From contig CAZAER010000005.1 in NCBI GenBank assembly GCA_964484195.1, positions 62,001 through 126,000 on the forward strand: a stretch of 64,000 bases of DNA. Reading direction: 5' to 3'. The notes under the pieces were generated by a model. That model was not told the origin of the DNA and ran no database searches. It worked only from the letters and a program-made list of their open reading frames with translations. Origin of the DNA: JALHOP01 sp964484195. GTDB lineage: Bacteria > Myxococcota > XYA12-FULL-58-9 > JALHOP01. This document shows positions 8,506 through 16,803 of this stretch, one piece after another (the first letter of the stretch is position 1; each line of letters starts with the position of its first letter). The translations under genes were made by a program, and so were the position numbers.

Positions 8506-9773
8506 ACGCGCTCTCGGCACGCATCGGCTTCAGCCTCATGGTGGCGGCGCTCGTCGGGCTCATCATTCTCGACTTGCTCTACATCTTCGACGGTCAGCGG
8601 ACACTCTCGCGGCAACGGCAGCACGAGCTCGCGTGGGTCGCGACGCGCGTCGCCGCCGATCTGCCGGCACTGCCGCAAGTCGAGCCGTACGTTGCGCGCA
8701 TGGGAGCCGAGCATGGCATCGTCATCACCCTGGTCGCCGAGGATGGACGCTTGGTGCAGAGTCACTCGGCGCCGCAGCTCGCAAAATACGTGTTCGCGAG
8801 TGCCCCACTGCGGGCCGAGGGCTACGAGAACCTGTCGGTGCAAACGACTGCCAAGCCTTGGCTCTACGTCATCGCCTCGCGTCCGCTAAAAGAGACGATC
8901 GACATGGTCATGGCGCGGCAGCCTCGGGTGCTGGCGCTCATCGCGCTGTCGGCGGTGCTCATCACTCTCATTGCCCTCGGATTCATGCGCCGCAGTGTGC
9001 TCGCGCCCATCGAGCGTAGCGAAGCCGATCGCCATCGTATCGAGCAGCAGCTCGCGGATCTCACGTTGGCCCATCGGGAGCTCGAACAGGCGCGCGATCG
9101 GCTGGTGCGTGCGGAGCGGCTCGCGGCGGTCGGTAAGCTCGCAGCGGGACTCGCCCACGAGGTCGGCAATCCGCTCGCGGTGCTGACCGGCTACACCTCG
9201 GTGCTCAGGGACGCGACGCTGCCGCAGCCGCAGCGTGACGATGCGCTCGAGCGGATGGAGCGCGAGCTTGCGCGCATTCAAGGCACCGTGCGGAACCTCC
9301 TCGATTACGCGCGGGCGCCGAGCGGTGTCGCCGGGACCGCCAAGGTCGCCGACGTCGCCGAGCACGTGCAGAAGCTCGTGCAGCCGCAAGCGCGCAAGAA
9401 AATGGTGACTGTCACCAATTTGGTCGGCGCCGAGCACGTGGCCATGAGCAGCGACGCGCTCACGCAGGTGTTGCTGAACCTGACGCTCAATGCGCTCGAT
9501 GCAGTGCCCGAAAACGCACGTATTGTCATCGCCGCGCGTGCCGAAGAGGCTAGCACGCTCATCACCGTCGACGATTCGGGGCCGGGGATACCCGCCGAAC
9601 ATCGGGCGAAGCTCTTCGAGCCTTTTTTCACGACCAAGCCCGCGGGCATTGGCACCGGCTTGGGCCTTTCGGTATGCGAAAACCTGGTCACCGCCGCGGA
9701 AGGCAGCATCACCGCCGACGAGAGCCCATCCTTGGGCGGCGCCCGCTTTAGCGTAAGGCTTCCGACGCCATGA
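8502..9773 (+). CDS. Two-transmembrane sensor histidine kinase, PilS-like by context
   Basis: A 423-residue kinase. Transmembrane segments at about residues 8-30 and 146-168 flank a periplasmic sensor of about 115 residues. A linker helix leads to the phospho-acceptor box VGKLAAGLAHEVGNPLAVLT (His near 219). The ATPase domain has an N box (LLNLTLNALDAVP), a G1 box (VDDSGPGIP), FEPFFTTKPAGIGTGLGLSV and a G2 box. The start overlaps the pilD stop. Position between pilD and the sigma-54 pilin promoter suggests it drives a PilR-type regulator, but its two-TM periplasmic architecture differs from classical six-TM PilS, and no response regulator is adjacent. Assignment as histidine kinase is secure, as PilS tentative. 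Confidence 0.88.
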   Translation: MNALSARIGFSLMVAALVGLIILDLLYIFDGQRTLSRQRQHELAWVATRVAADLPALPQVEPYVARMGAEHGIVITLVAEDGRLVQSHSAPQLAKYVFASAPLRAEGYENLSVQTTAKPWLYVIASRPLKETIDMVMARQPRVLALIALSAVLITLIALGFMRRSVLAPIERSEADRHRIEQQLADLTLAHRELEQARDRLVRAERLAAVGKLAAGLAHEVGNPLAVLTGYTSVLRDATLPQPQRDDALERMERELARIQGTVRNLLDYARAPSGVAGTAKVADVAEHVQKLVQPQARKKMVTVTNLVGAEHVAMSSDALTQVLLNLTLNALDAVPENARIVIAARAEEASTLITVDDSGPGIPAEHRAKLFEPFFTTKPAGIGTGLGLSVCENLVTAAEGSITADESPSLGGARFSVRLPTP

Positions 9774-10219
9774 TCTTCACCATTGGTTACGAACGCGCGA
9801 CTCCCAAAACGCTCATCGCGGCGCTCGAGAGCGCGAAGGTCAAGACCCTCGTCGACGTGCGCGAGCTGCCCGCGAGCCGGCGCCCGGGATTCTCGAAGAA
9901 AGCGCTCGCAACGTCTCTTGCTGCGCGAGGCATCGCTTACGAGCACCTGCGCGGCTTAGGCACGCCCAAGGAAGGACGTGAGGCCAACAAGCGCGGCGAC
10001 ATGAAGACGTTCTGGAAGATCGTGAACGAGCAGCTCAAGACGCCCGAAGCGAAGGTCGACTTGAAGCGCGCGAAGGAGCTCGCGGCGCAGGGCACCCTTT
10101 GCCTGCTCTGCCTCGAAGCCGACCACGCGACCTGCCATCGCAGCCGCGTGAGTGAGCTGCTCGAGAAGGCAACCGGCGATGCGGTTACCCATCTCCATCT
10201 CGAATTTCCGCTGCCCTAG
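9770..10219 (+). CDS. DUF488 family protein
   Basis: A 149-residue cytoplasmic protein. It opens with IFTIGYERATPKTLIAAL and continues with LVDVRELPASRRPGFSKKAL, both characteristic of DUF488. The C-terminal half holds LLCLEADHATCHRSRVSELL, the conserved C-x(2)-H-C-H-R cluster of the family, which may bind metal. Function of DUF488 is not established. The start overlaps the kinase stop (ATGA). Its stop overlaps the stop of the convergent response regulator within a CTAG. Confidence 0.85.
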   Translation: MIFTIGYERATPKTLIAALESAKVKTLVDVRELPASRRPGFSKKALATSLAARGIAYEHLRGLGTPKEGREANKRGDMKTFWKIVNEQLKTPEAKVDLKRAKELAAQGTLCLLCLEADHATCHRSRVSELLEKATGDAVTHLHLEFPLP

Positions 10220-11481
10220 GTGCGCGGAATGATCAGGTCGAGCGCGATCAACGTGTAGATGACGCGCAAGGCATCCGGTGGATCGAGCGGCATCGTCCCG
10301 AGGAGCTCGCGGGTCGTGCGTCCGTCACGGAGCTGCTGCAGCGCATCGAGCTCGGCCTTCGTGAAACGTAGGCCGCTCAAGTTGATGTGGGGATCGCGGT
10401 AGGTGAGCGGGACGTCGAGGATTGGCACCATCAGGGAGCGCAGGCGTGTTTCGTCGAAGGCACGACGAATGCCCTCGACGATCAATGCACCGCCACGCCA
10501 CTCGATCTGTACGCCATCGCGGAGCTCGGGAGCGATGGACGAGTTGAAGCGGTACTCGCCGGAGTCCCACAGGAAGACTTCGAAGAGCTTGGTCTCGAGC
10601 TGCATCTCGAGGCCGAACTGGAGGTTCTTATCGGTGACCACGTTCATTTCGACCAGCACCTGGCCCTGGCGGTTGCCCGAGCTCTTCATGCGCTTGATCG
10701 ATTCGGTGCACTGGTCGGCGGTGATCAGGCGCTCGCGCACCAAGAGGCGCCCCAAGCACTCGCTCACCAGATTGGACTTCACGGCGACGACTTCGCCGGC
10801 GTCCATGTAGATGATCTTTTTGACCTTGTCGTTCCGCAATAGCAGAGCGCCTGTCTCTTTTTGGCGCCACAGCTTGCCTAGGACCGGGGCGACCGGGGTC
10901 TTCTTGATCGACCCTTGCAGGAGGAAGGCGCTCTGCTTGAACTCCTCGCGCGCCGAAGCTTCGACCTCGGCCTTCTCTTCGCGGGCTTCGGGCTCGACGA
11001 GGCGCTCCTCGCGGGGCGATAGAGGCGCGGCGCTCGAGCGCTCGATGTGCGGGGTCTCTTCGATGACCGAGACCTCGTCACGATCGGTCGGCCTTCGCTC
11101 TTTCTTCTGGCCCGGCCCGATGGCTTCCTCGACCAGGCTCAAGAGCTGCGTCGGCTGGAGCGGCTTGTCGAGATACTCGATGACCCCGAAGCGCTGCGCC
11201 ATCTCGCTGCGGTGATTGCGGCTGCGATAAATGCCGCTCATCATGATGACCGGCAGATCTGCGAGCTCGGGGTCGCTGCGTAGCTGCTCGAGCAATGCGA
11301 AGCCGTTGACGTGTGGGATCAGGACGTCGAGCAGCAGGAGCTCGATGTCACCTTCGCGCAGACGCTCGAGGGCCTGGCGCCCATTGCGCGAGGTATCGAC
11401 CTCGTAACCACGCTCTTCGAGCAGATCGACAAGCATGGTCTGCACGGCGCGGTCGTCATCCACGACCAGGATCTTCGGCAT
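10216..11481 (-). CDS. Response regulator with DUF4388 (PATAN-like) output domain
   Basis: A 421-residue protein. Residues 1-125 are a receiver domain (ILVVDDDRAVQ, phospho-Asp in LLLLDVLIPHVNG near residue 53, Lys in YLDKPLQP). Residues about 125-165 are a charged Glu/Arg linker. Residues about 165-295 match DUF4388: SAFLLQGSIKKTPVAPVLGK, GALLLRNDKVKKIIYMDAGE and GEYRFN. DUF4388/PATAN domains act in protein-protein output in myxobacterial gliding and social motility regulation. No DNA-binding domain is visible. The cognate kinase is not adjacent; the histidine kinase at 8.5 kb is convergent rather than co-transcribed. Confidence 0.87.
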   Translation of the reverse strand: MPKILVVDDDRAVQTMLVDLLEERGYEVDTSRNGRQALERLREGDIELLLLDVLIPHVNGFALLEQLRSDPELADLPVIMMSGIYRSRNHRSEMAQRFGVIEYLDKPLQPTQLLSLVEEAIGPGQKKERRPTDRDEVSVIEETPHIERSSAAPLSPREERLVEPEAREEKAEVEASAREEFKQSAFLLQGSIKKTPVAPVLGKLWRQKETGALLLRNDKVKKIIYMDAGEVVAVKSNLVSECLGRLLVRERLITADQCTESIKRMKSSGNRQGQVLVEMNVVTDKNLQFGLEMQLETKLFEVFLWDSGEYRFNSSIAPELRDGVQIEWRGGALIVEGIRRAFDETRLRSLMVPILDVPLTYRDPHINLSGLRFTKAELDALQQLRDGRTTRELLGTMPLDPPDALRVIYTLIALDLIIPRT

Positions 11482-11524
11482 GCGAGCCGTGACTATTACA
11501 AAGGTTGGGGGAAAACGCTAACTT

Positions 11525-12391
11525 CTATGCTTCGGCCGAGACGATGGGCAGGCGGGACCGGGCGACCGGCGCCGCGTCCGTTTCGGCGGGCTCGACCGGC
11601 TCGGTCAGCTCCGGCAGATCGGCCGCGCCCTCGGTGAACCAGGGGTGCAGGTCGCGATCGAGCAGGTGCGACGGGCGGACGTTTCCGAGCGAGGCGAGGA
11701 TGCTCTGCTTGATGCGCATCTCGGGGTACTTGGCGTCCATCTCGGTCAGGAGGTTCTTCACGGCTTTGCGCTGCTTTTCCTGCGAGCCGCAGAGCTTGCA
11801 AGGAACCACCGGGAACTTGAAGTTGTCCGATAGCTCGATGAGCTCACTCTCGGGCACGTAGGCCAGCGGACGGATGAGCTCCTGGGCGCCGTCTTCACTC
11901 TTCAGGCGCGGCGGCATCGTCTTGATCTGGCCGGCGAAGAACATGTTCAGGATCACGGTCTCGGCGAGATCGTCGGCGTGGTGCCCCAAGGCGACCTTGT
12001 TGCAGCCGTGGCGTATCGCCGCCTTGTAGAGAATGGCCCGGCGGAAGCGCGAGCAGAGAGAGCAGTAGATCTTTCCGGGCTCGGTCTTCTCGACGACGCG
12101 CGTGTACGTGTCCTGGTACTCGACCTCGTAGGGCACGCCGAGGGTCTTCATGTGACCTTCGATCGGGTGCGTGTCGTGGCCCGGCTGGCCCTGGTCGAGA
12201 TGATAGGCGACGAGGTCGATCTTGAAGGGCGCCGCTGCCTGGATGCGACGCAGAGCCCAGGCAAGAGCGTAGCTGTCCTTGCCGCCGGAGAGGGCGACCA
12301 AGATCTTGTCGTTCGGTTTGAGCAGCGCAAAGTCCTTGCAGGCGCGGTGGACGGCTTTGAGAATGCGGTGCTCGAGGCGTTTGGGGTGCAT
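11525..12391 (-). CDS. ttcA: tRNA 2-thiocytidine(32) synthetase TtcA-like
   Basis: A 288-residue ATP-pyrophosphatase. The PP-loop motif is LVALSGGKDSYALAWALRR (residues about 31-49). The catalytic CxxC is in YCSLCSRFRRAILYKAA and a second CxxC (PCKLCGSQ) supplies the remaining iron-sulfur ligand expected in TtcA. LGHHADDLAETVILNMFF is the family's second signature. TtcA thiolates cytidine 32 in some tRNAs. Residues about 255-288 are a Pro/Glu-rich extension not present in Escherichia coli TtcA. The gene stands alone, with 43 bases to the response regulator downstream. Confidence 0.9.
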   Translation of the reverse strand: MHPKRLEHRILKAVHRACKDFALLKPNDKILVALSGGKDSYALAWALRRIQAAAPFKIDLVAYHLDQGQPGHDTHPIEGHMKTLGVPYEVEYQDTYTRVVEKTEPGKIYCSLCSRFRRAILYKAAIRHGCNKVALGHHADDLAETVILNMFFAGQIKTMPPRLKSEDGAQELIRPLAYVPESELIELSDNFKFPVVPCKLCGSQEKQRKAVKNLLTEMDAKYPEMRIKQSILASLGNVRPSHLLDRDLHPWFTEGAADLPELTEPVEPAETDAAPVARSRLPIVSAEA

Positions 12392-12451
12392 CTAGGCGCC
12401 GGCGTATAGCGATTCCGACGCGATTTCTCAATCCTTCGCGAGGGCGGGTGC

Positions 12452-13009
12452 ATGACCCTGAAGATTTATACGAAGACCGGCGACAAGGGTGACACCGGGC
12501 TCTTTGGCGGGCAGCGGGTGCGCAAGGACCATATCCGGGTCGAGACCTACGGGACCGTCGACGAGCTCAACGCCGCGCTCGGGGTGGCGCGGGCTCTCGA
12601 ACCCCCGCAACAAATCGATGGTTTGCTCGCCACTCTGCAGAGCCTGCTCTTCGAGCTGGGGGCGGAGCTTGCGACCCCGCCGGACAAGAAGAAGCGGCCC
12701 AACGGGGTCGGGGAGCCCGACATCAAGCTCATGGAGGAGGCCATCGACCGCGCCGAGGCCGAGCTGCCACCCCTGAAATCGTTCATTCTGCCCGGCGGCC
12801 ACCCGGTCGCGGCGGCTCTCCACCAGGCGCGAGGGGTGTGCCGGCGGGCGGAGCGCTTGTGCGTCACTCTGCGTGCCGAGGAGCCCGAAACCGCGGAGAC
12901 CGCAGTGGTCTTCTTGAACCGCCTCTCCGATCTCCTGTTCGTCTATGCGCGCTACGCCAATCATCTCGCCGGCACGCCCGATGTGGCTTGGCAGGCAAGA
13001 GGCTCGTGA
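12452..13009 (+). CDS. Cob(I)alamin adenosyltransferase, PduO type
   Basis: A 185-residue enzyme that transfers the adenosyl group of ATP to cob(I)alamin, forming coenzyme B12. KIYTKTGDKGDTGLFGGQRV (residues 4-23) is the N-terminal ATP-binding signature; YGTVDELNAALGVAR and the later ARGVCRRAERLCV and LNRLSDLLFVYARYAN segments complete the PduO/MMAB pattern. It is transcribed away from ttcA with a short divergent spacer. Full length for the family. Confidence 0.93.
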   Translation: MTLKIYTKTGDKGDTGLFGGQRVRKDHIRVETYGTVDELNAALGVARALEPPQQIDGLLATLQSLLFELGAELATPPDKKKRPNGVGEPDIKLMEEAIDRAEAELPPLKSFILPGGHPVAAALHQARGVCRRAERLCVTLRAEEPETAETAVVFLNRLSDLLFVYARYANHLAGTPDVAWQARGS

Positions 13010-13096
13010 GCTTTCGTCGCTATTGCGTTGACCCAAGCGTCGGCGCTACGCATCGCAACTGACTTAGTCGTCCACAAAAACGAGCCGAGGTTGCCC

Positions 13097-13570
13097 ATGG
13101 CCGCCAAGAAGAAAAAGAAGAAGACCGCCCCGAAGAAGAAAGCCGCCAAGAAGAAGGTAGCCAAGAAAGCCGCAAAGAAGGCGAAGCCGAAGGCCAAGAA
13201 GGCCGCCAAGCCCGCGAAGAAGAAGGCCGCTGCCAAGAAGCCGGCCGCCGCGAAGAAGCCAGCCGCGCCGAAGAAGGCCGCTGCGCCGAAGCCCGAAAAG
13301 CGCGACACCACCATAGGTATGTCGGCGCCGATCGCCATGCCGAGCACCAACGAATCGCGTGGCGGCTCGTACGGTGGCTCGATGGGCAGCAACGACGATG
13401 GCGGTGACGAAGACGCGGCTCCCGCGGCTGCGAAGGGCGAAGAGGCCGACTCCGAGATGACCGAAGACTTCGGCGATGACGAAGGCGGTTGGTCGGGCGG
13501 CGACAGCGACGAAGACGACGACGACTCGTCCTCCTCGGACGAGGAAGAAGAAGAAGGTGGCGACTACTGA
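13097..13570 (+). CDS. Histone-H1-like Lys/Ala-rich protein with acidic tail
   Basis: A 157-residue low-complexity protein (ATG 13097). Residues 1-73 are almost entirely Lys, Ala and Pro with repeating AAKKP/PKKAA units, resembling the C-terminal tail of histone H1 and bacterial H1-like proteins. Residues 74-105 are Ser/Gly/Asn-rich. Residues 106-157 are strongly acidic, with DSDEDDDDSSSSDEEEEE near the end. A basic-then-acidic polyampholyte suggests DNA or RNA binding moderated by its own acidic tail, but no folded domain is visible. The last 14 bases overlap the next gene. Confidence 0.75.
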   Translation: MAAKKKKKKTAPKKKAAKKKVAKKAAKKAKPKAKKAAKPAKKKAAAKKPAAAKKPAAPKKAAAPKPEKRDTTIGMSAPIAMPSTNESRGGSYGGSMGSNDDGGDEDAAPAAAKGEEADSEMTEDFGDDEGGWSGGDSDEDDDDSSSSDEEEEEGGDY

Positions 13571-14375
13571 TTCGGTAGTCGTCGCGGCGGTGCAAACACG
13601 AAGCACCGCCGATGTCGCCGCGAACCTGGCGTCAGCCTTGGAGCACGCTGAGAGTGCCGCCAAGGCTGGTGCCCGACTCGTGGCGCTGCCGGAGACCTTC
13701 GGGATTCTGGCTGAACGTGGTGGGCTCCTCGAAGCAAAACCGCTCGAGGGGCATCCCCATCTCACCGGCTTGGTGGCGCTCGCCAAGCAGCACGGTGTGT
13801 ACGTTTTAGCGGGCAGCGTCCCCGAAACCGGGGCGGACGCGCAGCACTTCTACAACACCTCGACGGTGATCTCGCCCGAGGGCAAGATCATCGCGGCCTA
13901 TCGCAAGATCCACATGTTCGACGCGACGCTCGCGGGCGGCCAAGTCCTGCGCGAGTCGGACACCGTGTCCGCTGGAAAAGACGTCGTCGTCACCGATCCG
14001 ATCCACGGCTTCAAGGTCGGCATGAGCATCTGCTACGACCTGCGCTTTCCCGAGCTCTATCGCGGACACGTCGACAAGGGGGCGCATGTCATCGCCGTCC
14101 CCGCCGCGTTCACCTTGCATACGGGCAAAGATCACTGGGAGCCGCTGATTCGGGCGCGCGCCATCGAGAGCCAGTGTTACGTCCTGGCGCCAGCGCAGTG
14201 GGGCGAGCACGGGGCGGGCCGCAGCTCGTGGGGCAAGTCGATGATCGTCGACCCCTGGGGCACGACGCTCGCCGTGGCGCCCGAGAGCGAAGGGTTCGTG
14301 ACGGCGCGGATCTCGATGGGTTTTCTCGAGAGCGTGCGCAACCGCGTACCGAGCCTTCGGCACCGCCGGCTCTAG
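13557..14375 (+). CDS. Nitrilase-superfamily carbon-nitrogen hydrolase (Nit1/omega-amidase type)
   Basis: A 272-residue hydrolase. The catalytic triad is visible: Glu in LVALPETFG, Lys in AAYRKIHMFD, Cys in GMSICYDLRFPELYRG. The sequence follows the Nit1/Nit2 branch (deaminated glutathione amidase or omega-amidase) rather than aromatic nitrilases. I chose the GTG at 13557, preceded by a purine-rich GGAAGAAGAAGAAG stretch that also encodes the Glu run of the upstream protein, so the two genes overlap by 14 bases in different frames. A longer in-frame start exists upstream, but it would translate the acidic tail region in another frame with no family support. Confidence 0.88.
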   Translation: MATTDSVVVAAVQTRSTADVAANLASALEHAESAAKAGARLVALPETFGILAERGGLLEAKPLEGHPHLTGLVALAKQHGVYVLAGSVPETGADAQHFYNTSTVISPEGKIIAAYRKIHMFDATLAGGQVLRESDTVSAGKDVVVTDPIHGFKVGMSICYDLRFPELYRGHVDKGAHVIAVPAAFTLHTGKDHWEPLIRARAIESQCYVLAPAQWGEHGAGRSSWGKSMIVDPWGTTLAVAPESEGFVTARISMGFLESVRNRVPSLRHRRL

Positions 14376-14522
14376 GCGGGAGACGACCGGTGATCAGCGG
14401 CGCTCACTGCATGTGATCGACCGCACAGAGCGACTCCCGATGCGGCACCCACGCATCCGAGGATGCATTACGCCCGGCGCCGATAACGCAACCAGATAAA
14501 CGCAACTCGGGAGCTCGTATCC

Positions 14523-15590
14523 ATGTCGTCTGTAGCCACTGCTGTTCATACTGCGAGCCCCGCTCGTGCCGAACGTATGACCTTCCTCAATGATCAATTG
14601 ATCACCCGCGTGTACGCGGCCGCGAGCGCGCTGCGAAACGCGTCGAAAGAGGTCACTGCGGAGACCATCGCCGAACAAGCTCGCCTGCCGCTTGCGCGCG
14701 TGAAGCAGATCCTCGGAGCGCATCCAGACGCGTTGTCGCACGTCGAGCCGCCCAAGGCCGCAGCTCCCAACCCATCGGTCGTCGAGAGCCTGATCGCGTG
14801 TATGGACGCGAACCGGCAAGCGTTAGCTTTGGAGAGCCGAATCCTTGCGGCGCTTCCACCCGTTTTCGAGCCAAGCCGGCCGGAGCCGTCGTGGCCTGTC
14901 GTGAGAGACGCGGAGGTCGCCAAGACCCCATGGCGTCCGTCGATCACGGCCTTCGTGGGCGTTGGTGTAGTCGCTGCGGCGATCTTCGTCGCGATGGCGA
15001 TTCCGCCCGCGTTAGCGTTGACGCTTGCCGGTGCTGCCGCGACCCTAGGCGCGGGAGCGGCACGCTCTGAGGCCAAAAGGACTTCTGCCGATGTGGCTCG
15101 CGACCGCTTCTATGGCGAGATGAACGCATGGAAGGCCGAGCAGGCGGAGGTCCGCGCCCAGCGCGGCTACAAGATTCCCCTCGCGGCGTTCCAAGAGGTC
15201 GAGCCCCTGCGCGCGAAGTACGAAGACTCACCAGCGGTGGTCATCATCGAGCAGATGCGCCACAACCTTGCGCGCAACCTCGTGAAGCAACGGCCCGGCG
15301 AGATGACGCCGGTGGCCGAGGGCCGCTTGCGGGCGTGGGGTAGCAAGTCGCCGGCCTACGGCGTTTGCGCATATCTCGCTGGAGAGGTCCTGCGCGTCAC
15401 GGACGGCGAAAGCGGGAGGATCCACGCCCTCGGCCAATACCTCTTGGAGCTCCACGGCGACGAACGCAAAGCGGTCGCTGAGTTCCTTCGCGAGTACTTT
15501 TTCGACGGCGAGGTTTCGCGGTTTCCCATGCCGCACGAACATCAGGTCGAGCTCGTCTGCTTCCTCGACCGAGCTGTAGCCAAAGGCTGA
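14523..15590 (+). CDS. Unknown membrane-hairpin protein with N-terminal HTH-like segment
   Basis: A 355-residue protein not recognised. Residues about 25-65 (ITRVYAAASALRNA...VTAETIAEQARLPLARVKQIL) resemble a helix-turn-helix. Residues about 145-180 are two adjacent hydrophobic segments rich in Ala/Val, likely a membrane hairpin. The remainder is soluble and mostly helical, with KAEQAEVRAQRGYKIPLAAF and a Glu/His-rich end. A cytoplasmic N-terminus with HTH on a membrane protein would be unusual, so the HTH reading is tentative. It stands between intergenic gaps of about 145 and 128 bases. The upstream gap holds a small perfect hairpin, GCATCCGAGGATGC, and nothing else I can name. Confidence 0.7.
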   Translation: MSSVATAVHTASPARAERMTFLNDQLITRVYAAASALRNASKEVTAETIAEQARLPLARVKQILGAHPDALSHVEPPKAAAPNPSVVESLIACMDANRQALALESRILAALPPVFEPSRPEPSWPVVRDAEVAKTPWRPSITAFVGVGVVAAAIFVAMAIPPALALTLAGAAATLGAGAARSEAKRTSADVARDRFYGEMNAWKAEQAEVRAQRGYKIPLAAFQEVEPLRAKYEDSPAVVIIEQMRHNLARNLVKQRPGEMTPVAEGRLRAWGSKSPAYGVCAYLAGEVLRVTDGESGRIHALGQYLLELHGDERKAVAEFLREYFFDGEVSRFPMPHEHQVELVCFLDRAVAKG

Positions 15591-15718
15591 GGCGTCGCCA
15601 CCGCTGGGTCCGCTGACCCCAGCCGGGATGCGCCAGATTTGCCGATTTACGCGGCTTGGCGCTCCCGTCGACCCGGCCCGTGGTTTGCACCGTATCCGCA
15701 CAGCGGGAGTGGATACCA

Positions 15719-16801
15719 ATGCAAACCTCGGAACGAATCCTCTTTGTCGATGACGATGCCATGGTCAGGTCAGCCTTCGCGCGCTCGTTGCGGCGCCAGG
15801 GTTTCGAAGTCGACCTCGCGGGCGGGGAAGAAGAAGCGACCAAGCTGGTGGCCGAGCATCAGTACGCCGTCATCGCGGCCGACTACCGCATGCCGGACAT
15901 CGACGGCCTGAACCTGGTGGGCCACCTCCGTGGCTTCCAGCCGGACGCGACCTACATGCTCGTGAGCGGCGAGTGTGACCTCGACCTCGCGCTCCAGGCA
16001 GTCAACGAGTTCGCAGTCTCCTACGTCATCGCCAAGCCCTGGGACATCGAAGAGCTCTCGTCGATGCTGCGCCGCTCGATCGAGACGCACTACGAGAAGG
16101 TCGGCCAGCGCAAGCTCCAGACGGTGAACATCAACGCCACCAAAGAGCTCGAAGCACAGCGCCGCAACCTACAGACGACGGTCTCGAGCGCCGAGGCGAG
16201 CATGGCCGAGGTGCTGCTCAACACGTTGAACCTGCGCGACAACGAGACCCGCGGCCACTGCAAGCGCGTCGCCGCGTACGCAAGGCTCATCGCCGACGCG
16301 CTCGGCATCAAGGGTCAGCCGCTGGTCTCGATCGAGCAGGGTGCCTTGCTCCACGACATCGGCAAGGTCGGCATCCCCGACACCATCTTGAAGAAGCCGG
16401 ACCGACTCACCGACGAGGACTGGCAGGTCATGAAGCGCCACACGACCATCGGCGCCCAGCTCCTCGACGGCATCGACGCGATGAAACACGCCCGCGCCAT
16501 CGTCCTGCAGCACCATGAGCGCTGGGACGGCGGTGGCTACCCCCACGGTCTCGCCGGCGAGGAAATCGTCCTCGGCGCCCGCATCTTCGCAGTGGTCGAC
16601 GCCCTCGACGCGATTCTCTCCGACCGCCCCTACCGTCCGGCGCGCGACATCGACACCGCTATCGCGGAGATCGAAAGCTGCAGCGGCTCGCAGTTCGACC
16701 CCAACGTGGTGCGCGCCTTCTTGAGCATCCCGAAGGCGAAGTGGCTCGAGATCCGCATCTTGCATCCGGATGAGCCCAAGCTGCTTGCTTGTCCGCTCTA
16801 G
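15719..16801 (+). CDS. Response regulator with HD-GYP cyclic-di-GMP phosphodiesterase domain
   Basis: A 360-residue protein starting at ATG 15719. Residues 6-125 are a receiver domain (ILFVDDDAMVR, phospho-Asp in AADYRMPDIDG, Lys in VIAKPWD). A helical linker (residues 125-165) leads to an HD-GYP domain with ALLHDIGKVGIPDTIL, the metal ligands in VLQHHERWDGGGYPHGL, and VVDALDAILSDRPYR. All HD-GYP signature residues are present, so it should be an active phosphodiesterase. No DNA-binding domain. No kinase is adjacent. Its stop lies two bases from the stop of the convergent MOSC gene. Confidence 0.92.
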   Translation: MQTSERILFVDDDAMVRSAFARSLRRQGFEVDLAGGEEEATKLVAEHQYAVIAADYRMPDIDGLNLVGHLRGFQPDATYMLVSGECDLDLALQAVNEFAVSYVIAKPWDIEELSSMLRRSIETHYEKVGQRKLQTVNINATKELEAQRRNLQTTVSSAEASMAEVLLNTLNLRDNETRGHCKRVAAYARLIADALGIKGQPLVSIEQGALLHDIGKVGIPDTILKKPDRLTDEDWQVMKRHTTIGAQLLDGIDAMKHARAIVLQHHERWDGGGYPHGLAGEEIVLGARIFAVVDALDAILSDRPYRPARDIDTAIAEIESCSGSQFDPNVVRAFLSIPKAKWLEIRILHPDEPKLLACPL

Positions 16802-16803
16802 TG

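Noticed and set aside
8502..9773. Naming the kinase pilS outright
   Set aside because: Context favours it, but the two-TM periplasmic-sensor layout is not the classical PilS form and no pilR is adjacent, so the symbol was left empty.
15570..15718. Possible sigma-54 site TTGGCGCTCCCGTCG upstream of the HD-GYP gene
   Set aside because: The -12 element lacks TTGC at the required spacing.
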